Assembly: GCF_947500075.1 (NCBI RefSeq)
Contig: NZ_CANMQS010000002.1
Coordinates: 806,001-870,000, forward strand
Direction of reading: 5' to 3'
DNA: 64,000 nt
From: an uncultured Sulfitobacter sp.
GTDB lineage: Bacteria > Pseudomonadota > Alphaproteobacteria > Rhodobacterales > Rhodobacteraceae
The notes under the pieces were generated by a model that was given only the letters and a program-made list of their open reading frames with translations, searched no databases and was not told the origin of the DNA. Positions 37,888 through 46,994 of this stretch are shown here, piece after piece (positions within the stretch are counted from its first letter, which is position 1; each line of letters begins with the position of its first letter). The position numbers and the translations under genes were made by a program.

Positions 37888-39418
37888 AGCTGTCGGGCTC
37901 CGCCGCCTTGCGCTGGGCGATATAGGTATCAAGCGCTTCACGGATGCCGGGATCAAGGGCGGGTTGCTGGTAATCGGCCAGCAGTTTCTCCACCCGCGCT
38001 GTGGCAAGGGCCTGCGTGTCGCGTGCGCCTTCATCTTCCCAGGTCTCGAAGGGTTTGTAATCCAGCAGGTCCGACTTCCAGAAGGCGGATTTGAAATTGG
38101 CCTGGGTATGCGCGCAGCCCAGATAATGGCCGCCGGGCCCCACTTCGCGGATCGCATCCATGGCTTGCGCGTTCTCGTCCATCTCCACACCACGGGCCAG
38201 ATGGTGCAAGGCCCCCAACTGATCCGCGTCCATCACGAACTTCTCAAACGAGGACACCAACCCGCCTTCCAGCCAGCCGCAGGAATGCAGCATGAAATTC
38301 ACCCCGGCCAGAAGTCCCATGTTCAGGCTGTTCGCCGTTTCATAGGCCGCCTGCGCATCGGGCAGTTTCGATCCACAGAAAGACCCCGCAGAGCGGTATG
38401 GCAGGTTCAGCCGCCGTGCCAGTTGTCCCGCGCCATAGGTGATATGGCTGGCCTCCGGCGTGCCAAACGTCGGCGCGCCCGAGTTCATGTCAATCGACGT
38501 CACAAAAGCCCCCATGATCACCGGCGCACCCGGCCTGATCAGCTGGGAATAGGCGATCCCCGCCAGCGCTTCGGCCAGCACCTGCGTCAGCGTGCCTGCG
38601 ACCGACACCGGCGCCATCGCCCCGCCGACAATGAAGGGGGAGATGATGCAGGCCTGATTGTTCTGCGCATAGACCTCCAGCGCGCCCATCATCACATCAT
38701 CAAACGTCATCGGAGAGTTGATATTGATGAGCGATGTCATCACGGTGTTCTGCTGGACAAAATCCTCCCCGAACAAGAGCCCGCACATGTCCACGGAATC
38801 CTGCGCGCGGCTGGGCTCTGTCACCGATCCCATGAAGGGCTTGTCAGACAGCGTCATATGCGCATGCAGCATGTCCAGATGGCGCTTGTTCACCGGCAAA
38901 TCTGTGGGTTCACACACCGTGCCGCCTGAATGGTGCAGCCACTTGGACATATACCCCAGCTTCACGAACTTGGAGAAATCCTCCATCGTGGCATAGCGCC
39001 GCCCGCCTGCGGCATCGCGCACAAAGGGCGGACCATAGACCGGCGCCAGCACCAGAGAGCGCCCGCCCACTTCGACATTCCGCTCCGGGTTGCGCGCATG
39101 CTGCACGTAGGACGAGGGCGCCGTGGCGCAAAGCTGACGCGCCAGCCCACGGGGAATGCGCACCCTTTCGCCATCAATATCCGCGCCTGCATCGCGCCAG
39201 CGGGCGATCGCGGCTGGATTATCAAGGAAATTCACCCCGACCTCTTCCAGCACGGTCTCGGCATTGTGCTCGATGACCTGCAAAGCTTCTTCGGTGAGCA
39301 CCTCGAAGTTGGGAATGTTGCGTTCGATGAACCGTGCGGTTTCAAACGACACAGCCGACCGTTCCGCCCGCCGTGCAGCCCCTCCGCCGCCCCGTGCCCT
39401 GCGCCGTGCTTCCGCCAT
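37880..39418 (-). CDS. Trimethylamine methyltransferase (MttB) superfamily protein
   Basis: MttB-family proteins move a methyl group from methylated amines to a corrinoid protein. The 512-residue protein shows family features such as FEVLTEEALQVIEHNAETVLEEVG near the start, and MGAFVTSIDMNSGAPTFGTPEASH and GLLAGVNFMLHSCGWLEGGL in the barrel. The frame has no internal TAG, so it lacks pyrrolysine. It belongs to the non-Pyl group, whose substrates include glycine betaine and other quaternary amines. No corrinoid protein or reactivase is adjacent. The N-terminus is Arg/Ala/Gly-rich (ARRRARGGGGAARRAERS), which is unusual and may mean the true start is downstream. Confidence 0.85.
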   Translation of the reverse strand: MAEARRRARGGGGAARRAERSAVSFETARFIERNIPNFEVLTEEALQVIEHNAETVLEEVGVNFLDNPAAIARWRDAGADIDGERVRIPRGLARQLCATAPSSYVQHARNPERNVEVGGRSLVLAPVYGPPFVRDAAGGRRYATMEDFSKFVKLGYMSKWLHHSGGTVCEPTDLPVNKRHLDMLHAHMTLSDKPFMGSVTEPSRAQDSVDMCGLLFGEDFVQQNTVMTSLININSPMTFDDVMMGALEVYAQNNQACIISPFIVGGAMAPVSVAGTLTQVLAEALAGIAYSQLIRPGAPVIMGAFVTSIDMNSGAPTFGTPEASHITYGAGQLARRLNLPYRSAGSFCGSKLPDAQAAYETANSLNMGLLAGVNFMLHSCGWLEGGLVSSFEKFVMDADQLGALHHLARGVEMDENAQAMDAIREVGPGGHYLGCAHTQANFKSAFWKSDLLDYKPFETWEDEGARDTQALATARVEKLLADYQQPALDPGIREALDTYIAQRKAAEPDSFM

Positions 39419-39554
39419 GATGATCCCCTTGCATCAAATCTCCTGCACCGTTCCTACCGCAGCCACGCCCCGCCGCCCGCGCGGATAACGCCCCCTAACA
39501 GAGAAAAGCGACATGCAATCACCCCCCGCCCGTCTGTGCGCCACACGCCGCTGC

Positions 39555-39620
39555 CCCTTCCAAATGGTTCAAAAACCCTGAGGTTTGGAGGCAGAGCCTC
39601 CATCAGGGCGCTTGCGCCCT
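39555..39620. repeat. Dispersed repeat A, copy 2, with two hairpins
   Basis: The core CCTTCCAAATGGTTCAAAAA (39555 onward) is followed by two hairpins, GGAGGCAGAGCCTCC (39587-39601) and AGGGCGCTTGCGCCCT (39605-39620). It lies between the MttB-family start (39418) and the guaA start (39688). Confidence 0.65.
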
Positions 39621-39687
39621 TCCGATCCTGCTGCGGACAATCGCAAGGCCTCTTGTCCCTGCCCGCCCCCTCGCCTAATCAGGCCCT

Positions 39688-41265
39688 ATGACAGAGCTTT
39701 CCCATGACCGCCTTCTCATCATCGATTTCGGCAGCCAGGTCACCCAGCTGATCGCCCGCCGTTTGCGCGAACTGAACGTCTTTTGCGAGATCCACCCGTT
39801 CAACACCGTCGATGATGCCTTTCTTGATGCCTTTGATCCCAAAGCGGTGATCCTGTCAGGCGGGCCTGCTTCCGTGGTGCATGACGAATCCCCCCGTCCG
39901 CCGACGTCCGTCTTTGACCGTGGCGTACCGGTGCTTGGCATCTGCTACGGCCAACAGGTGATGATGCAGATGCTGGGCGGCAAGGTCGAAGGCGGCAAAA
40001 TCTCCGGCGGCGGCGGCACGGCGGAATTCGGGCGTGCCTATGTGGCACCGACCGACAACAAACTCGATCTTCTGGACGGCTGGTTTGCCACCGACCGTGA
40101 GCAGGTCTGGATGAGCCACGGGGACCACGTCAGCAGGATCGCCCCCGGATTTGAGGTCTTTGGCACGTCTCCCAATGCGCCCTATGCCATCACCGCAGAC
40201 ACCAGCCGCCACTTTTACGCCGTGCAGTTCCATCCAGAGGTGCACCACACGCCCAATGGCGCGAAGCTTTATGAGAATTTCATCCGCCTGGCGGGCTTCA
40301 AGGGCGACTGGACGATGAGCGCCTACCGCGAAGAGGCGATTGCAGCCATTCGCGCGCAGGTGGGCGACCAGAAAGTCATCTGTGGCCTCTCCGGTGGCGT
40401 TGATTCCTCAGTTGCCGCTGTGTTGATCCACGAAGCGATTGGCGATCAGCTGACCTGCGTCTTTGTCGACCACGGATTGCTGCGCAAGGGGGAGGCCGAA
40501 GAGGTCGTCACCATGTTCCGCGACAATTACAACATGCCGCTCATCCATGCGGATGAGCAGGATCTGTTTCTGGGCGAACTCGACGGTGTCAGCGACCCCG
40601 AAACCAAGCGCAAGATCATCGGCAAGCTCTTCATCGACGTCTTCCAGAAACACGCCAAAGAGGTCGGCGATGCGACCTTCCTGGCGCAAGGCACGCTCTA
40701 TCCGGATGTGATCGAATCCGTCTCCTTCTCTGGCGGACCGTCTGTCACCATCAAAAGCCACCACAACGTCGGCGGCCTGCCGGAAAAGATGGGCCTTAAG
40801 CTGGTCGAACCCCTGCGCGAGCTTTTCAAGGACGAAGTCCGCGCGCTGGGCCGCGAATTGGGGCTGCCGCCCTCCTTCATTGGCCGCCACCCCTTCCCCG
40901 GCCCCGGTCTTGCCATCCGCTGTCCGGGTGAAATCACCCGTCCGAAACTCGACATCCTGCGCGAAGCCGATGCGGTCTATATCGACCAGATCCGCAAACA
41001 CGGGCTCTATGATGAAATCTGGCAGGCCTTCGTGGCCATCCTGCCCGTGCGCACCGTCGGCGTGATGGGCGATGGCCGCACCTATGATTTCGCCTGCGCG
41101 CTGCGCGCGGTCACCTCCGTCGATGGCATGACGGCGGATTACTATCCTTTCACCCATGAATTCTTGGGCGAAACGGCGACGCGCATCATCAACGAAGTGC
41201 CGGGGATCAACCGGGTGACCTATGACATCACCTCCAAGCCGCCGGGAACCATCGAATGGGAGTGA
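39688..41265 (+). CDS. guaA: GMP synthase (glutamine-hydrolysing)
   Basis: GuaA aminates XMP to GMP using ammonia from its own glutaminase domain. The 525-residue protein has the class I amidotransferase domain with nucleophile Cys86 in GICYGQQ and the His/Glu pair in [13 protein letters not shown]. The ATP-pyrophosphatase loop [15 protein letters not shown] follows near 234. The C-terminal dimerisation part ends KPPGTIEWE, the normal GMP synthase ending. It overlaps the next small gene by 10 bp. Confidence 0.98.
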   Translation: MTELSHDRLLIIDFGSQVTQLIARRLRELNVFCEIHPFNTVDDAFLDAFDPKAVILSGGPASVVHDESPRPPTSVFDRGVPVLGICYGQQVMMQMLGGKVEGGKISGGGGTAEFGRAYVAPTDNKLDLLDGWFATDREQVWMSHGDHVSRIAPGFEVFGTSPNAPYAITADTSRHFYAVQFHPEVHHTPNGAKLYENFIRLAGFKGDWTMSAYREEAIAAIRAQVGDQKVICGLSGGVDSSVAAVLIHEAIGDQLTCVFVDHGLLRKGEAEEVVTMFRDNYNMPLIHADEQDLFLGELDGVSDPETKRKIIGKLFIDVFQKHAKEVGDATFLAQGTLYPDVIESVSFSGGPSVTIKSHHNVGGLPEKMGLKLVEPLRELFKDEVRALGRELGLPPSFIGRHPFPGPGLAIRCPGEITRPKLDILREADAVYIDQIRKHGLYDEIWQAFVAILPVRTVGVMGDGRTYDFACALRAVTSVDGMTADYYPFTHEFLGETATRIINEVPGINRVTYDITSKPPGTIEWE

Positions 41266-41534
41266 CCCTGACCGGCCAGTTGATCTGCAAGACCGAGGAT
41301 GAAGCCGCGCGCGTGCGCGCCGCACTCGACACCCACATTCGCCTGACGCGGGCCGAGCCGGGGTGCCTGTCATTTGAGGTGAATCCAACCGATGATCCAC
41401 TGGTCTGGCAGGTGGATGAGGCCTTTGCAGACAAAGCCGCCTTTGACGCCCATCAGACCCGCGCGGGCGCCAGCGACTGGGCCGTGCAAACCGCTGGTAT
41501 CGAACGCAATTACACCATCACCGGCCTCGCATGA
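41256..41534 (+). CDS. Antibiotic biosynthesis monooxygenase (ABM) domain protein
   Basis: The 92-residue protein matches the small ABM ferredoxin-like fold: [46 protein letters not shown], then [25 protein letters not shown]. Members are dimeric and act as monooxygenases, haem-degrading enzymes or have no known activity. It overlaps the guaA 3' end by 10 bp and the following EamA gene by 4 bp, so the three may be translated from one mRNA. Confidence 0.85.
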   Translation: MGVTLTGQLICKTEDEAARVRAALDTHIRLTRAEPGCLSFEVNPTDDPLVWQVDEAFADKAAFDAHQTRAGASDWAVQTAGIERNYTITGLA

Positions 41535-42394
41535 ACGTCACCTTGCGCGCCGCGTTCTGGATGCTGGGCGCGATCTTTTCATTCACGGCGATGGCGCTGG
41601 CCGGGCGGGCGCTGGGGGCGGAGTACGACACGTTTGAGATCATGCTCTATCGCTCCGTTGTCGGCTTGATCATCGTGGTGCCCCTCGCGGCGCACATCGG
41701 CACGCTGGGGCAAATCAACCGGGATGCGCTGGGCCTTCATGTCATCCGGAACCTTGCGCATTTCACCGGCCAGAACCTGTGGTTCTATGCGGTCACTGTC
41801 GCCCCGCTTGCGCTTGTTTTCGCACTGGAATTCACCACACCCCTGTGGGTGATCCTGCTGTCCGCGATCCTGCTGGGCGAACGGCTGACCTTCTGGCGCG
41901 CCCTGGCCGCCCTGATCGGCTTTGCAGGTATCCTGATCGTGGCCCGCCCCGGCATGACCCCGGTCAGCCTTGGCATGTTGATGGCCGCCGCCTCGGCCAT
42001 CTTTTTCGGGCTGACGTTCATCTTCACCAAGAAGCTGACCAAACGCCAAAGCGTGACGTCTATCATGTTCTACCTGACGCTGCTGCAACTGGTCTTCGGC
42101 ATCCTCGCTGCCGGATATGATGGCGACATTGCCATGCCCACAGCCCAAAGCACGCCGCTGCTGGTCCTTGTCGGCCTCTGCGGGTTGATGGCGCATTTCT
42201 GCATCGCAAAGGCGCTCAGCATCGCGCCTGCGGCGGTGGTGGCCCCCTTTGACTTCGTCCGCCTGCCGGTCATTACGATCATCGCCATGCTGGTCTACGG
42301 CGAGGCACTGGACATCTGGGTGTTTGTTGGCGCCGTGGTGATCTTTGCAGGCAACTACCTCAACATCTGGTCGGAAAATCGACAAACCGCATGA
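41531..42394 (+). CDS. EamA/DMT family transporter (first of two)
   Basis: The 287-residue protein has ten hydrophobic helices forming two EamA repeats, the layout of drug/metabolite transporters. Examples are LRAAFWMLGAIFSFTAMALAGRALG, TTPLWVILLSAILLGERLTFWRALAALIGFAGILIVARPG and VYGEALDIWVFVGAVVIFAGNYLNI. It overlaps the ABM gene by 4 bp and precedes a second EamA gene by 41 bp. The substrate cannot be predicted; related proteins move amino acids, nucleosides or S-adenosylmethionine. Confidence 0.88.
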   Translation: MNVTLRAAFWMLGAIFSFTAMALAGRALGAEYDTFEIMLYRSVVGLIIVVPLAAHIGTLGQINRDALGLHVIRNLAHFTGQNLWFYAVTVAPLALVFALEFTTPLWVILLSAILLGERLTFWRALAALIGFAGILIVARPGMTPVSLGMLMAAASAIFFGLTFIFTKKLTKRQSVTSIMFYLTLLQLVFGILAAGYDGDIAMPTAQSTPLLVLVGLCGLMAHFCIAKALSIAPAAVVAPFDFVRLPVITIIAMLVYGEALDIWVFVGAVVIFAGNYLNIWSENRQTA

Positions 42395-42435
42395 TCCGGA
42401 TCGCGCAAAGCCACGCGACAGTTTAGAGCACCTTC

Positions 42436-43350
42436 ATGACGGATCAAAAAACCCTCTCCTCCCGCGCCTGGATGGAATTGCTGCTGCTGGCGGCGATCTG
42501 GGGCGCGTCGTTTGCGGCCATCCGCATCGCACTGGATGAGCTTGGCCCGCTGACCGTCGTCGCCCACCGTGTCGGCTGGGCAATGCTGGCGCTGTGGGCC
42601 GTGGTCTGGTGGCGGCGCCTGCCGCTGCCGCGGGATGCGCGCGTCTGGTTTGCCTTTCTGATGATGGGCCTTTTGAACAACGCCATCCCCTTTGGGCTGA
42701 TGGCCTGGGGGCAATTGCACATCGCCAGCGGGCTGACCGCCATCCTGAACGCCGCCACGGCGATCTTCGGCGTGCTGATGGCAGCGCTCTTTTTCGCCGA
42801 CGAACGTCTGACACCGCGCAAAGTGATGGGCGTCACCCTTGGTTTTGCCGGCGTGGCCACCGCCATCGGACTGGAAAACCTGCGCAATTTCGATCTGCGC
42901 GCGCTGGCGCAGCTGGCTGTCATCGCGGGCACGGTGTCTTATGCGCTGGCTTCCGTCTGGGGGCGCAAACGGCTGGGCGATCAACCACCTCTGGTGGCGG
43001 CGGCAGGCATGCTGACGGGTGGCACGGTCATCCTGCTGCCACTGGCCTGGGCGATCGAAGGGCCGATCACACTCGATCTGGCCCCGCGCACCTGGGGCGC
43101 GATTGCCTATGTCGGGCTGATCTCCACCGCACTTGCCTATCTGCTCTACTACCGCGTGCTGGCCATGGCCGGGTCGGGCAACCTGATGCTGGTCACCCTG
43201 CTGGTGCCGCCTTTCGCCATCACGCTGGGTGCGTGGCTGCTGGAGGAAACCCTCTACGCTTCCGCCTTTGCAGGCTTTGGCCTGTTGGTCACAGGCATGA
43301 TCATCCTCGACGGGCGCATCTGGCGTCTGTGGGCCAAGCGCGCTAGGTAG
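42436..43350 (+). CDS. EamA/DMT family transporter (second of two)
   Basis: The 304-residue protein is another ten-helix EamA protein with clear family features: LLLAAIWGASFAAIRIALDELGPL, GLTAILNAATAIFGVLMAALFF ADERLTPRKVMG and YVGLISTALAYLLYYRVLAMAGSGNLMLVTLLVPPFAI. It is only distantly similar to its neighbour, so the pair is not a recent duplication. It follows the first EamA gene by 41 bp on the same strand. The substrate is unknown. Confidence 0.88.
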   Translation: MTDQKTLSSRAWMELLLLAAIWGASFAAIRIALDELGPLTVVAHRVGWAMLALWAVVWWRRLPLPRDARVWFAFLMMGLLNNAIPFGLMAWGQLHIASGLTAILNAATAIFGVLMAALFFADERLTPRKVMGVTLGFAGVATAIGLENLRNFDLRALAQLAVIAGTVSYALASVWGRKRLGDQPPLVAAAGMLTGGTVILLPLAWAIEGPITLDLAPRTWGAIAYVGLISTALAYLLYYRVLAMAGSGNLMLVTLLVPPFAITLGAWLLEETLYASAFAGFGLLVTGMIILDGRIWRLWAKRAR

Positions 43351-43381
43351 GCCCAACCGCAGTTACCCCGAGACCCCGTCC

Positions 43382-44233
43382 ATGCTTTACCCTACCGCAG
43401 ACGCCTGGCGCGTCGCCCCTCACCGCAAAGTGCTGGTCTTTGGCATGTCCGGGCTGGGCAAAACCCATCTGGCAGGGCTGCTGCGCCGCTCGGGCGACTG
43501 GTTCCACTATTCCATCGATTACCGCATCGGCACCCGCTATCTGGGCGAAACCATCGCGGACAATGCCAAGGCCGAAGCGATGAAGGTCCCCTTCCTGCGC
43601 GACCTGCTGCTGAGCGACAGCATCTACATCGGCTCCAACATCACCTTTGAGAACCTGCATCCCGTGGCCACCTGGCTGGGCAAACCGGGCGATCCGGCAA
43701 AAGGCGGGCTGCCCATGGCCGAATACGCCAACCGGCAAGAGGCCTTTCGCCAGGCGGAGATTGCGGCCCTGAACGACACCGCCCATTTCGCCAGCCGTGC
43801 GCAAACCTTGTATGGGTATGACCACTTCATCTGTGACACCGGCGGGTCGATCTGCGAATGGGTCGATGCCAGCGACCCCGAAGATCCGCTGCTGACGGCC
43901 CTGTCCCGCGAATGCCTGCTGATCTGGATCAAAGGCGACGCCGCCCATCAGGAAAAACTGATCCGCCGCTTTGATGCCGCCCCCAAACCCATGGCCTACC
44001 AGCCCGAATTCCTCAGCAGCGTCTGGTCTGACTACCTTGACCGCAAGAGCCTGAATGAAACGGACGTGGACCCTGACGCCTTCATCCGCGAAACCTACGC
44101 CGCAGCGCTCTCCCACCGCCAACCGCGCTATGAAGCGATGTCACACTGGGGCGTGACCATCACCGCCGATCAGATCGCCGCACTGGACGGTGAGCAGGAC
44201 TTCGTCGACCTGATCGCCGGTTGCCTGCCCTAG
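43382..44233 (+). CDS. P-loop ATPase of unknown role
   Basis: The 283-residue protein has a Walker A motif FGMSGLGKTHLAGLL near residue 21 and a possible Walker B region (DHFICDTGGS) near 147. No membrane segment or signal is seen. It does not match an ABC, AAA+ or kinase family that I can name, although its size and P-loop suggest an NTPase or kinase. The stop codon TAG lies inside a 39-nt palindrome shared with the convergent gene at 44265. Start is the ATG at 43382. Confidence 0.75.
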   Translation: MLYPTADAWRVAPHRKVLVFGMSGLGKTHLAGLLRRSGDWFHYSIDYRIGTRYLGETIADNAKAEAMKVPFLRDLLLSDSIYIGSNITFENLHPVATWLGKPGDPAKGGLPMAEYANRQEAFRQAEIAALNDTAHFASRAQTLYGYDHFICDTGGSICEWVDASDPEDPLLTALSRECLLIWIKGDAAHQEKLIRRFDAAPKPMAYQPEFLSSVWSDYLDRKSLNETDVDPDAFIRETYAAALSHRQPRYEAMSHWGVTITADQIAALDGEQDFVDLIAGCLP

Positions 44234-44268
44234 TCACCTGGAATCGAACTTCGATTCCAGGTGACTAG
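44230..44268. terminator. 39-nt palindrome containing two convergent stop codons
   Basis: The arms CTAGTCACCTGGAATCGAA (44230-44248) and its exact complement (44250-44268) are 19 bp long with one central base. The TAG of the ATPase gene (44231-44233) and the stop codon of the minus-strand gene (44265-44267) both lie inside it. It could act as a bidirectional terminator, although no T-run follows. Confidence 0.65.
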
Positions 44269-44831
44269 AAACACTGCGCCACCGCAGCCTCCAGCGCCGC
44301 CCGCGCCCCGGCCAGCGAAAACCGGATCACAGGACGGCGGCTCATGTCCTGCACGGTCAGCCACCGCCCCCGCTGTACGGCCTGCATGAACGCCGAACCG
44401 GGTGGGATATCCACCGTCAGCGCCCCGCGCGCGCGGTCAAACGGCACCAGATATTCCACCGATCCAATCAGCATCCTGTATTGCCCCGCTTCAATCGGCA
44501 CATCGGCCAGCACGAAATAGCTCTCACCCGGCGTACAGAAGTAATTGAACGCATAGCCCTGCTCAGCCTGCGTGCCCGCATAATGGTGCACCCCATTGCT
44601 GGCCAACCCCACCTGCCAATCACTGCGAAAGTCCGGCAGCCGGGGGGAGGCCTGCTGCGGCAGGCTGGCGATACAACGTGCCTCAACACATTGATTGTAT
44701 TGCAGGCTTGCCGCTCCAGGCGAATCCGCCAGACAGGCCCAGATGCAGCGTTGCAGCACCATCGGATCCTCCTGCGTCCCCCCCGCACCAGGCCAGAGCA
44801 ACATCAAAACCAACCAGACCTGCCGCATCAT
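44265..44831 (-). CDS. Exported protein of unknown function
   Basis: The 188-residue protein starts with a signal peptide (QVWLVLMLLWPGAGG), so it is periplasmic or secreted. Four or more Cys residues (CIWACLAD, QCVEARC, YFCTPGE) could form disulfides. The C-terminal part (VLADVPIEAGQYRMLIGSVEYLV) looks like a small beta domain. I recognise no family. The start is ATG 44831, chosen for the signal peptide. Its stop codon lies in the palindrome shared with the convergent ATPase gene. Confidence 0.65.
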   Translation of the reverse strand: MMRQVWLVLMLLWPGAGGTQEDPMVLQRCIWACLADSPGAASLQYNQCVEARCIASLPQQASPRLPDFRSDWQVGLASNGVHHYAGTQAEQGYAFNYFCTPGESYFVLADVPIEAGQYRMLIGSVEYLVPFDRARGALTVDIPPGSAFMQAVQRGRWLTVQDMSRRPVIRFSLAGARAALEAAVAQCF

Positions 44832-44887
44832 AGACTGCCCCCTGCCCCCACCATGTGGCCCCTCTCTTTGAGACACAAGCCTCACCG

Positions 44888-44936
44888 CCCCTTCCAAATG
44901 GTTCAAAAAACCCCGCCGGAGGCCCGAAATCTCTTT
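44888..44936. repeat. Dispersed repeat A, copy 3
   Basis: The core CCTTCCAAATGGTTCAAAAA is followed by CCCCGCCGGAGG and AAATCTCTTTTG. The last two parts also occur at the copy near 48531, giving an extended consensus of about 45 bases. It lies between the secreted-protein start and the metA start. Confidence 0.65.
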
Positions 44937-45052
44937 TGACGCCCCGCACCCGCACACATGCCGGTGATGTCGCGCGCAAACCCGCACCGCCCCCTTGGCA
45001 GCGCCCCACCAGCGGTCTATCTAACAGCCTCACGATAAACGGACCCCTTCCC

Positions 45053-45973
45053 ATGCCGATCAAGATCCCCGCCACCCTGCCCGCCTACGACGTCCTGACG
45101 CGCGAAGGAGTGATGGTGGTCGACGAAGAACTGGCCGCCCGACAGGACATCCGCCCCCTGCGCATCGCCTTGCTGAACCTGATGCCCAAGAAGATCCAGA
45201 CCGAGAACCAGTTCGCCCGTCTGATCGGGGCCACGCCCCTGCAGATCGAGCTGAGCCTGCTGCGCATGTCCGATCACAAGACCCGCAACACTGCGGCTGA
45301 GCACATGGCCAGCTTCTATCGCCCCTTCGAGGAGGTTGGCGATGAGAAATTTGACGGGCTGATCATCACCGGCGCCCCGATTGAGCATCTGGATTTCGAA
45401 GACGTGGATTATTGGGCGGAACTGACCCGCGTGATGGACTGGACCCAGAGCAACGTACATTCCACTTTCGGCGTGTGCTGGGGCGGGATGGCGATGATCA
45501 ACCATTTCCACGGGGTGCCCAAACACATGCTGGATCACAAGGCCTTCGGCTGTTTCCGGCACCGCAACCTCGCACCCTCCTCCCCCTATCTGCGGGGATT
45601 TTCGGACGAATGCGTGATGCCCGTGTCCCGCTGGACAGAGATCCGGCAGCCTGAAGTCGACGCCGTGCCCGGTCTCAAGACCCTGCTGGGCAGTGCCGAG
45701 GTCGGCCCCTGCCTGATCGAGGACGCCGCCCATCGTGCGCTCTATGTCTTCAATCACTTTGAGTATGACAGCGAGACGCTCAAGCAGGAATACGACCGCG
45801 ACATCGCCGAAGGCACGCCAATCAACGTGCCCGGCAACTACTACCCCGACGATGATCCCGCACAGCAACCGCTGAACCGGTGGCGTTCCCATGCGCATCT
45901 GCTGTATGGCAACTGGATCAATGAGATATACCAATCCACACCCTTTGATATGTCGCTGATCGGGGGGAACTGA
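45053..45973 (+). CDS. metA: Homoserine O-acyltransferase MetA, probably acetyl-CoA type
   Basis: MetA acylates homoserine in methionine synthesis. The 306-residue protein has the family start [11 protein letters not shown] and the acyl-enzyme nucleophile Cys142 (FGVCWGG), and HFEYDSETL near the end. In characterised MetA enzymes residue 111 sets acyl choice: Gly (E. coli) favours succinyl-CoA and Glu favours acetyl-CoA. Here [10 protein letters not shown] gives Glu111, so O-acetylhomoserine is the likely product. ATG 45053 is chosen because it sets both residue numbers as in the reference enzymes. Upstream extension has no conserved residues. Its stop overlaps the next start by one base. Confidence 0.95.
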   Translation: MPIKIPATLPAYDVLTREGVMVVDEELAARQDIRPLRIALLNLMPKKIQTENQFARLIGATPLQIELSLLRMSDHKTRNTAAEHMASFYRPFEEVGDEKFDGLIITGAPIEHLDFEDVDYWAELTRVMDWTQSNVHSTFGVCWGGMAMINHFHGVPKHMLDHKAFGCFRHRNLAPSSPYLRGFSDECVMPVSRWTEIRQPEVDAVPGLKTLLGSAEVGPCLIEDAAHRALYVFNHFEYDSETLKQEYDRDIAEGTPINVPGNYYPDDDPAQQPLNRWRSHAHLLYGNWINEIYQSTPFDMSLIGGN

Positions 45974-46944
45974 TGCGGAGCATGCTGCTGGTTTTCCTCC
46001 TTCTGGTGGCCGTCGCTGTGGTGGTCATCCAATGGCGCGCCCGCGCCCATGAGGCAGCCGCCGAAGCCGCACACCCCCCAGCCGGAGAGATCGTGACCGT
46101 GGACGGTGTCCCGGTGCATTACAAAACCATGGGCGCAGGGCCGGATCTGGTGCTGATCCATGGTGCCAGCGGCAATCTGAACGAATTCACCATGGGCTTC
46201 GCCCAAAAGCTGTCAGAACGGTACCGCGTGACCCTCTTCGACCGCCCCGGCCTGGGCTGGACCGGGCGTCTGCCCGACAAAGCCGGCGCGTGGAACAGTG
46301 CAGAGGAAACGCCCCACGAACAGGCCAGCCTGCTCGCCGCTGCGGCGGATAAGCTGGGCGTCAGGAACCCGATTGTCATGGGCCATTCCTTTGGCGGGAT
46401 CGTCGCGATTGCCTGGGGCCTTGCCCGTCCGCAGGAAACCGCCGCCCTCGTGCTGGTCGCAGCCGTCGCGGAACCCTGGCCCGGTGATCTGGGCCCCACC
46501 TATACCGTGGGCGGCACGACACTGGGCGGGGCGCTGCTGATCCCGATGGTGACGGCTTTTCTACCCGAAGGATATGTGGAGCGCAGCATCGGGTCGGTCT
46601 TTGCGCCACAGGACGCGCCGGAGGGATATGCAAAACACCTCGGCGTCGGGCTGACTCTGCGCCGCGAGAGCATCCGCGCCAATTCCCAGCAGGTGAACGC
46701 GCTGCGCCCCCATGTGGTCGAGATGCAGAAACGCTACGGCACGCTGACCATGCCCATCGAACTGGTGCATGGCACTGCCGACACCACGGTGCCTGCCGAC
46801 ATTCACGCCAAGGTCTTTGTCAACGATGTGCCCAACGGCAATCTGACCCTGCTGCCCGGTCAGGGCCATATGCCGCAACAGACCGCGCAGGACGACATCA
46901 TCGCCGCCATTGACCGGGCCGCTGCACGCGCGGGTTTGCGTTAA
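45973..46944 (+). CDS. Alpha/beta-fold hydrolase
   Basis: The 323-residue protein has an N-terminal hydrophobic segment (RSMLLVFLLLVAVAVVVI), which suggests membrane anchoring or export. The hydrolase domain shows the oxyanion motif LIHGASGN, the nucleophile elbow GHSFGG with Ser near 138, and likely acid HGTADTTVP and His in GQGHMPQQ. The triad order is normal. The substrate is unknown. It overlaps metA by one base (TGATG), so it may be co-translated with it, although no metabolic link is shown. Confidence 0.85.
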   Translation: MRSMLLVFLLLVAVAVVVIQWRARAHEAAAEAAHPPAGEIVTVDGVPVHYKTMGAGPDLVLIHGASGNLNEFTMGFAQKLSERYRVTLFDRPGLGWTGRLPDKAGAWNSAEETPHEQASLLAAAADKLGVRNPIVMGHSFGGIVAIAWGLARPQETAALVLVAAVAEPWPGDLGPTYTVGGTTLGGALLIPMVTAFLPEGYVERSIGSVFAPQDAPEGYAKHLGVGLTLRRESIRANSQQVNALRPHVVEMQKRYGTLTMPIELVHGTADTTVPADIHAKVFVNDVPNGNLTLLPGQGHMPQQTAQDDIIAAIDRAAARAGLR

Positions 46945-46994
46945 GCCCCTTAACATCCCATATTACTGTAAAGACGAGCAGAATGGAGGCCGCG

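Noticed and set aside
44230..44268. tRNA gene, because GATTCGAAC-like sequence occurs in the palindrome
   Set aside because: The sequence is a simple perfect hairpin without acceptor, D or anticodon arms.
44938..45052. SAM-II or other SAM riboswitch upstream of metA
   Set aside because: No consensus pseudoknot elements could be recognised in the 115 bases before the metA start.
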